A stretch of 9,831 nt of DNA, taken from positions 1-9,831 of the forward strand of contig JAJXSQ010000052.1 in assembly GCA_021784495.1 (NCBI GenBank), read 5' to 3'. Within the stretch, counting starts at the first letter, position 1; the number at the start of each line of letters is the position of its first letter. The position numbers were made by a program, and so were the translations under genes. Positions 5,360 to 9,831 of the stretch are shown one piece after another. Source of the DNA: Myxococcales bacterium. Its GTDB lineage: Bacteria; Myxococcota; Myxococcia; Myxococcales; Anaeromyxobacteraceae. Below the pieces are notes generated by a model. The model had not been told where the DNA came from, ran no database searches, and saw nothing but the letters and a program-made list of their open reading frames with translations.

Positions 5360-7224
5360 GCGACCCGGGCCCGGTGATCGGGATCGACCTCGGCACCACC
5401 AACTCGGTGGTGGCCACGGTGCGCGACGGGGTCCCGCGGGTCATCCCCGGGCGCGGCGGACAGCTCCTCACGCCGTCGGTGGTGGCGGTGGCCCCGAACG
5501 GTCGCCGCCTCGTCGGCGCGCTCGCCAAGCGCCAGGCGATCACCAACCCCGGGGGGACGATCTTCGCGGTCAAGCGGCTCATCGGCCGCCGCTGGGGCTC
5601 CAAGGAGGTCGAGGACGCGCGCCGGGTCCTCCCCTACGATCTGGTCGCCGGCCCGGCGGGGAACGACGTCCGGGTGGTGCTCGGCGGGGCGCCGGTCACG
5701 ATCCAGGAGGTCTCGGCGCAGATCCTCGCCGAGCTGCGCGCCGACGCGGAGGCCTGGTTCGGCCAGCCGGTGACCCGGGCGGTGATCACCGTCCCCGCCT
5801 ACTTCAACGACGGCCAGCGGCAGGCGACCCGCGACGCCGGCCGGATCGCGGGGCTCGAAGTGCTCCGGATCATCAACGAGCCCACGAGCGCCGCGCTCGC
5901 CTACGGGTTCGGGAAGCAGATGGAGAAGAAGGTCGTGGTCTTCGACCTGGGCGGGGGGACCTTCGACGTCTCGATCCTGGACATCGGGCAGAGCGTCTTC
6001 GACGTGGTGGCGGTGGGCGGCGACACCTACCTCGGCGGCGAGGACTTCGACCGGCGGGTCATCGACTGGCTCACCTTCGGCTTCGCCCGCGACAACGGGG
6101 GGATCGATCTCCGGCAGGACCGGATGGCCCTCCAGCGGCTCCGGGACGCCGCCGAGCGGGCCCGGTGCGAGCTCTCGTCGGCGGCGATGGCCGACGTCCA
6201 GCTCCCCTTCCTGGCCTCGGCGGGCGAGGGGAAGGCGGCGCTCCACCTCATGAAGCAGCTCACCCGGGAGAAGCTCGAGGAGCTCACCCGCGACCTGGTG
6301 GAGCGGTGCATCGCGGTGACCGAGCGGACCCTGCGCGACGCCGGAGTGCGGCCCGCGCAGGTCGGCGAGGTGCTGCTCGTCGGCGGGATGACCCGGATGC
6401 CGCGGATCCAGCGCGCGGTGCGCGACTTCTTCGGGCGCGAGCCGAGCAAGGGGGTCCACCCCGAGGAGGTGGTCGCGCTCGGCGCCGCCATCCAGGCCCA
6501 CGCGCTGGTGGCGCCGGCGACGCCGGGGGCCGAGGTCCTCCTCCTCGACGTCACCCCCCAGAACCTCGGGATCCTCGTGGCCGGTGGGTACTTCCAGACG
6601 GTCATCCCCCGGAACACCACCGTGCCCACGAGCCAGACCCACTTCTTCACCACCGTCCAGGACGACCAGACCCAGGTCCGGATCGCCGTGCTCCAGGGCG
6701 GAGGGGAGCGCGCGGAGGAGAACGAGCTGCTCGGCGAGTTCGTCCTGGCCGGGATCCGGCCGGCCCGCCGCGGGGAGGTCTCGATCGAGGTCGCCTTCGA
6801 CATCAGCGCCGACGGGATCGTGGGGGTGTCGGCGCGCGACGTGGACACCGGGCTCCGCCAGTCGATCACCGTCACCGCCACCTCCGGCCTCACCGAGGAG
6901 GAGCTGCGCCGGATCCTGGACGAGAACGTCGACGAGCTGCTCGCGCGCAAGCAGACCGGCGCGGAGTTCGAGGAGGCGCGGGCGCGGGCCGCCGGGGTGA
7001 TGCGGGAGATCGAGGGGCTCGTGCCGGCGGTCCAGGCGGCGCTGGAGCGGAGCCGCTTCGGGCGCGACGCCGTCCAGAAGGCCGAGGGGGTCATGGCGCG
7101 GACCCGGCAGGCGATCGAGGCGCGCGACGCCGGCGCGCTCGGCGCCGCCGCCGAGTCGCTCGACCGGACGCTCCAGCTCTTCCGGGGGCTGGCCCGGGGC
7201 GGCCCGCCGCCGGCGGAGGAGTGA
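5356..7224 (+). CDS. dnaK: Hsp70 chaperone DnaK, probably a second paralogue
   Basis: This 622-residue Hsp70 would use ATP to bind and release unfolded or specific client proteins in the cytoplasm. The nucleotide-binding domain (about 1-390) has GIDLGTTNSVVA (9-20), K73 and E175 matching the catalytic K70/E171 of E. coli, VFDLGGGTFDVS (195-206, T202) and LLVGGMTRMPR (340-350). The linker is VLLLD (394-398). The beta substrate-binding domain runs to about 510, and a helical lid follows to about 610. The insert in subdomain IB (76-108) typical of GrpE-served DnaKs is present. The usual acidic C-terminal tail (EEVKD type) is absent; the protein ends in GGPPPAEE. The E. coli arch residues M404 and A429 correspond to A409 and V434. 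A strong GGAGG (5343-5347) lies 8 bases before the ATG, which overlaps the J-protein stop. No grpE or full dnaJ is nearby, which suggests a dedicated paralogue rather than the main copy. Confidence 0.95.
   Translation: MSDPGPVIGIDLGTTNSVVATVRDGVPRVIPGRGGQLLTPSVVAVAPNGRRLVGALAKRQAITNPGGTIFAVKRLIGRRWGSKEVEDARRVLPYDLVAGPAGNDVRVVLGGAPVTIQEVSAQILAELRADAEAWFGQPVTRAVITVPAYFNDGQRQATRDAGRIAGLEVLRIINEPTSAALAYGFGKQMEKKVVVFDLGGGTFDVSILDIGQSVFDVVAVGGDTYLGGEDFDRRVIDWLTFGFARDNGGIDLRQDRMALQRLRDAAERARCELSSAAMADVQLPFLASAGEGKAALHLMKQLTREKLEELTRDLVERCIAVTERTLRDAGVRPAQVGEVLLVGGMTRMPRIQRAVRDFFGREPSKGVHPEEVVALGAAIQAHALVAPATPGAEVLLLDVTPQNLGILVAGGYFQTVIPRNTTVPTSQTHFFTTVQDDQTQVRIAVLQGGGERAEENELLGEFVLAGIRPARRGEVSIEVAFDISADGIVGVSARDVDTGLRQSITVTATSGLTEEELRRILDENVDELLARKQTGAEFEEARARAAGVMREIEGLVPAVQAALERSRFGRDAVQKAEGVMARTRQAIEARDAGALGAAAESLDRTLQLFRGLARGGPPPAEE
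7215..7219 (+). promoter_or_regulatory. Ribosome binding site deciding the start of the TPR gene
   Basis: GGAGG lies within the last codons of dnaK. It is 7 bases from the GTG at 7227, a good distance, but only 1 base from the in-frame GTG at 7221. This favours 7227 as the start, even though 7221 would give the familiar 4-base overlap (GTGA) with the dnaK stop. Confidence 0.7.
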
Positions 7225-7226
7225 CC

Positions 7227-7958
7227 GTGGAGAGCGTCCGCGCGCTGGTGGACGAGGGGATCCGGGCGTACGTCGCCGGGAAGATCCCGGAGGCGCGCCG
7301 GCTCCTCGACGAGGCCCTCCGGCGCGATCCCCGGAACGCCCGGGCGCGCTCCTACCTCCTGCTGTTCCAGGGGGGGGAGGTGGCGGCGCCGGCGCCGGCG
7401 CCGGTCGGCGGCGCGGCCGATCCGGCCGGGTACGCGCCCTCGCCGTGGGACGACGGGCCGGCGGCGGTGGCGACCGTCGTCCTCGAGGCGGAGGAGGGGC
7501 TCGACCTCTCCGCGGTGGCGGAGAAGTCCGATCTCCGGCCGCTCGTCCCCGAGGCCACGCAGCCGTCGGCGCCCGGGCCGGGCGACGTCGACGTCTGGAT
7601 GGCGGGCGCGCGGGACCTGCACGCCCTCGGCGACTTCTCCGGCTCGCTCGAGATGATCGAGAAGATCCTGAAGGTGGACGCCGAGCACCACGAGGCCCGC
7701 GAGTACCTCCGGCAGAACGAGGCGACCCTGGTGGCGATGTACGAGTCGAAGCTCGGTCCGCTCGCCTGCGTCCCCCGGCTGGCGATCCAGCCGGAGGAGG
7801 TGATGTGGCTCAACCTCGATCACCGGGCCGGCTTCCTCCTCGCGCAGATCGACGGGACGGTCGACTTCGAGAGCCTCTTCGCGCTCTCCGGGCTCCCCCG
7901 CCTCGACGCGGCGCGGATCCTGGCGACCTTCGTCGACCGCGGGGTGATCGCCGCCTGA
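7227..7958 (+). CDS. TPR protein with conserved C-terminal domain, third gene of the DnaK operon
   Basis: This 243-residue protein has no signal peptide or membrane segment and is likely cytoplasmic. Residues 4-40 form one TPR-like helical hairpin (GIRAYVAGKIPEARRLLDEA, ending RDPRNA). A Pro/Ala/acidic linker spans 51-120. A second TPR-like unit lies at 122-165 (LHALGDFSGSLEMIEKIL). The C-terminal domain, about 171-243, begins YESKLGPL and contains VPRLAI, WLNLDHRAGFLLAQIDG and SGLPRLDAARIL. I recall similar segments at the ends of several myxobacterial multidomain proteins, but I cannot name the domain and assign no function. The gene starts two bases after the dnaK stop and has its own GGAGG, so it belongs to the chaperone operon; a role as adaptor or client-binding partner of the DnaK is inference from context. 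A GTG at 7221 would add only two residues. Confidence 0.8.
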   Translation: MESVRALVDEGIRAYVAGKIPEARRLLDEALRRDPRNARARSYLLLFQGGEVAAPAPAPVGGAADPAGYAPSPWDDGPAAVATVVLEAEEGLDLSAVAEKSDLRPLVPEATQPSAPGPGDVDVWMAGARDLHALGDFSGSLEMIEKILKVDAEHHEAREYLRQNEATLVAMYESKLGPLACVPRLAIQPEEVMWLNLDHRAGFLLAQIDGTVDFESLFALSGLPRLDAARILATFVDRGVIAA

Positions 7959-7968
7959 GCCGCGCGCG

Positions 7969-8001
7969 GGCCGGCGGCGGGTCCCCGGCGCGCCGCCGGC
8001 C
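7969..8001. terminator. Hairpin between convergent genes, likely bidirectional terminator
   Basis: GGCCGGCGGCG (7969-7979) and CGCCGCCGGCC (7991-8001) form a perfect 11-bp all-GC stem with an 11-base loop. It fills most of the 49-base gap between the end of the TPR gene (7958) and the end of the minus-strand SDR gene (8008), where both operons must stop. No T tract lies on either side, so classical intrinsic termination is not assured. Confidence 0.5.
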
Positions 8002-8007
8002 GGGCGC

Positions 8008-9129
8008 TCACCCCGACGGCGGCCGATCGAGCGGGTCGTCCGCCTCGGGAGGCGCCTCGGCCTCCCGCCGGCGCGCGTAGGTGGCCTCGACGAACTCGAC
8101 CAGCCGGTCGAGGTAGCTGGCGATGGGGGGGCAGCGGATCCCCGTGCCGTCGAGCAGGTCGAGGAGGGCGCGGCAGTTGTAGATCGCGAGGTGGTTCACG
8201 TACTCGATCGCCGGCCGGTGGGTCCGCGAGAGCCGCTCGACGAGCGGGAGCTGGAGCATCGCCTGGAAGAGCCGGTGGGGGACCGAGAGGGGCGGGAGCC
8301 TCTTGCCGGCGCGCGCGGCGATGAGCTCGTAGACCCGCCGGGCCGACATCGGCGCCGGGTCGACGAGGTGGACCGTCCGCCCGGCGGCGGCCGGGTGGCG
8401 GGAGATGGCGATCGCCGCCTCGATCACGTAGTCGACCGGGACCACGTTGAGCGGGGCCACCGCGTCGTTCGGCAGCGGCAGGGGCACGCTCACCGGCGAC
8501 GCGACGAGGAGGATCGCGAGGGCGTAGGGGCCGTCGAAGCGATCGATCTCGCCGGTCCGCGAGTCCCCCACGACGATGCTCGGGCGGAGGACCGTCGCCG
8601 GCAGGTCGGCCTGGGCGCGGCGGACGAGGAGCTCCGCCTGGTACTTCGTCTCCTCGTAGCGGTTGTGGAAGCGCTGGCCCATCGCCAGCTCGTCCTCCAG
8701 GATCACCCCGGTGCGCGTGCCGGAGACGAAGGCGGTCGAGAAGTGGACGAGCCGCTCCAGGCGGCGGGACGCCTGACCGAGCTCGATGACGTGGCTCGTC
8801 CCCCCGACGTTGACGCTGCGCATCTCCGCCGCCGGGGTGCCGAGCCGGGTCTTGGCGGCCAGGTGCCAGATGTCGGTGACGTCGGCCGCCAGCGCGCGCC
8901 ACTCGGCCCCGGAGAGGCCGAGGTGCATGTGCGCGACGTCCCCCTCGACCACCTCCGCCTCCGGCGCCGGGAGCCGGGCGAGGTCGGCGCGCGCCGCCGC
9001 GACGTGGCGCGGCTGGACGAGCAGGACGAGCCGCCGCGGGCGCTCGCGGGGGTCGGTGAGCAGCCGCCGGACGAGCCGGCGCCCGAGGAAGCCAGGATAG
9101 CCGGTGACGAGGTGGACCCGATCCCCCAT
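8008..9129 (-). CDS. Extended SDR, NAD_binding_4 (thioester reductase/fatty acyl reductase-like)
   Basis: This 373-residue protein has an N-terminal Rossmann fold with the extended-SDR motif TGYPGFLG (9-16), a conserved acidic turn VEGDV (61-65), WHLAAKT (88-94) and VNVGGT (107-111). The catalytic residues are S131 (HFSTAFVSG), Y158 and K162 (YEETK), followed by LRPSIVVGDS (181-190). The combination of FSTAFVSG, NRYEETKYQAE and RPSIVVGDS is typical of the male-sterility/thioester-reductase branch, which reduces acyl-thioesters with NAD(P)H. The actual substrate cannot be read from the sequence; a sugar-nucleotide or steroid SDR is less likely. The C-terminal region (about 260-350) probably forms the substrate-binding lid, and the tail from 353 is charged and proline-rich. 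The ATG at 9129 is seven bases after the coaE stop, so the two genes are co-transcribed. Confidence 0.87.
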   Translation of the reverse strand: MGDRVHLVTGYPGFLGRRLVRRLLTDPRERPRRLVLLVQPRHVAAARADLARLPAPEAEVVEGDVAHMHLGLSGAEWRALAADVTDIWHLAAKTRLGTPAAEMRSVNVGGTSHVIELGQASRRLERLVHFSTAFVSGTRTGVILEDELAMGQRFHNRYEETKYQAELLVRRAQADLPATVLRPSIVVGDSRTGEIDRFDGPYALAILLVASPVSVPLPLPNDAVAPLNVVPVDYVIEAAIAISRHPAAAGRTVHLVDPAPMSARRVYELIAARAGKRLPPLSVPHRLFQAMLQLPLVERLSRTHRPAIEYVNHLAIYNCRALLDLLDGTGIRCPPIASYLDRLVEFVEATYARRREAEAPPEADDPLDRPPSG

Positions 9130-9136
9130 GGCCCCG

Positions 9137-9772
9137 TCAATAGCGCGCGGGCGGAGCCGAGGGAAGCCTCCGGCCGAGCCCGGCGCGGAGGTCGGCGAGG
9201 AGCCGGGCCGCCCTGGGCGCGAGCGACCCCCGGGCGTCGCCGTTGTCGATCACCACGTCCGCCCGGGCGATCTTCTCGGCGATGGGCCACTGGGCGGCGA
9301 GCCGGGCCTCGGCCTCGGCGGCCGAGAGCCCGTCGCGGGCGCGCAGGCGGGCCACCTGCGCCTCGGGCGGCGCCGCCACGACGATCACCAGGTCCACGGC
9401 GGCGTCGAGCCCGACCTCGTAGAGGAGGGGGGTCTCGTAGACGGCGAGGTCGACCCCCCCGGCGGCGAGCCGGGAGGTCGCGGCGGCCATCGCGGCGCGG
9501 ATCGCGGGGTGGGTGATCTCCTCGAGCCGCCGCCTGGCCGCGGGGTCGGCGAACACCGCGGCGCCGAGCGCCCGCCGGTCGAGCGCGCCGCGCGGGTCGA
9601 GGATCGCGGGGCCGAAGGCGGCGGCGATCGCGGCGAGCGCCGGCGTGCCGGGCTCCACCACCTCCCGGGCGAGCTGGTCGGCGTCGATCACCGGCACGCC
9701 GAGCGCCCGGAGCGCGCCGGCGAAGGTGCTCTTCCCGGTGGCGATCCCGCCGGTGAGGCCGACGAGCCTCAC
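9137..9772 (-). CDS. coaE: Dephospho-CoA kinase
   Basis: CoaE phosphorylates the 3' hydroxyl of dephospho-CoA with ATP, the last step of coenzyme A synthesis in the cytoplasm. The 211-residue length is normal for the family. The P-loop GGIATGKST (8-16) is followed by VIDADQLAREVV (28-39) with the conserved aspartates D30 and D32, THPAIR (87-92), YETPLLYE (112-119) from the CoA-binding region, LRARDGLS (143-150) in the lid, and VIDNGD (174-179). All key parts are present. The GTG start overlaps the TGA of an upstream minus-strand gene (GTGA) and no Shine-Dalgarno sequence is evident, so translation is probably coupled. The SDR gene follows after 7 bases. Confidence 0.96.
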   Translation of the reverse strand: MRLVGLTGGIATGKSTFAGALRALGVPVIDADQLAREVVEPGTPALAAIAAAFGPAILDPRGALDRRALGAAVFADPAARRRLEEITHPAIRAAMAAATSRLAAGGVDLAVYETPLLYEVGLDAAVDLVIVVAAPPEAQVARLRARDGLSAAEAEARLAAQWPIAEKIARADVVIDNGDARGSLAPRAARLLADLRAGLGRRLPSAPPARY

Positions 9773-9831
9773 GGCGTGGCGGGGGCGCGCTCCGGCCGCT
9801 GCGGCGGCGCGGTGGTGGGCGCCGGCGTGGA
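9769..9831 (-). CDS. 3' end of an unidentified gene upstream of coaE
   Basis: Reading inward from the window edge on the minus strand, one frame is open for 20 codons and stops at TGA (9771-9769), which overlaps the coaE GTG start by four bases. The visible residues are rich in Pro, Ala and Thr and suggest a disordered C-terminal tail. The identity cannot be told from so little. The support is the GTGA overlap, the same joining style used elsewhere in this window. Confidence 0.4.
   Translation of the reverse strand, partial: STPAPTTAPPQRPERAPATP

Noticed and set aside
7385..7402. Three tandem copies of the hexamer GGCGCC
   Set aside because: It encodes an Ala-Pro linker in the TPR protein. 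It is too short to call a functional repeat and is expected in such GC-rich DNA.
5071..7823. Two long minus-strand open frames (5071-6642 and 6027-7823) opposite dnaK and the TPR gene
   Set aside because: They are shadows of real genes, with compositions such as runs of Ser/Arg or His/Asp/Arg and no ribosome site or domain.
8191..9516. 441-codon plus-strand open frame opposite the SDR gene and coaE
   Set aside because: It is Arg/Asp/Glu/Gly-rich without any motif, while both opposing minus-strand frames contain full family signatures.
1..9831. dif site, attachment sites or other recombination targets for the XerC recombinase
   Set aside because: No A/T-rich dif-like 28-mer with paired XerC/XerD arms is visible, and xerC is usually not next to dif.

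Overview
The window is very G+C-rich (roughly three quarters G+C by eye), is densely packed with genes, and uses G or C at almost every third codon position. This, together with a lineage-flavoured set of J-domain/TPR/DnaK genes, suggests a high-GC deltaproteobacterium in the broad sense, most likely Myxococcota. That placement is inference from memory of protein style, not from a search. Base and codon use look uniform, and I see no insertion sequence, tRNA, rRNA, CRISPR array or phage gene.

Layout, plus strand: (1) the 3' part of a TolB/WD40-like beta-propeller gene (1-987); (2) xerC, a complete tyrosine recombinase (1049-2029); (3) argD and argF, joined by a 4-bp ATGA overlap (2075-4221), which carry out two steps of arginine synthesis; (4) a 172-bp intergenic region with hairpins and a possible promoter; (5) a tightly coupled three-gene chaperone operon (4394-7958) made of a J-domain/TPR protein, a DnaK-type Hsp70 and a TPR protein with a conserved C-terminal domain. 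The chaperone genes are joined by ATGA or near-zero spacing and have good Shine-Dalgarno sequences. An 11-bp perfect hairpin then separates this operon from convergent minus-strand genes.

Minus strand, read right to left: the last 20 codons of an unidentified gene, coaE (dephospho-CoA kinase, last step of CoA synthesis), and an extended SDR of the NAD_binding_4 (thioester-reductase/fatty acyl reductase-like) type that starts 7 bp after coaE. These form a coupled minus-strand operon.

The most interesting parts are the J-TPR/DnaK/TPR operon, which looks like a dedicated second Hsp70 system with an altered substrate-binding arch, and the matching TGC-N12-ATG arrangement upstream of both xerC and argD. 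That arrangement suggests promoters placed for leaderless transcripts. Most of the housekeeping genes themselves are ordinary.
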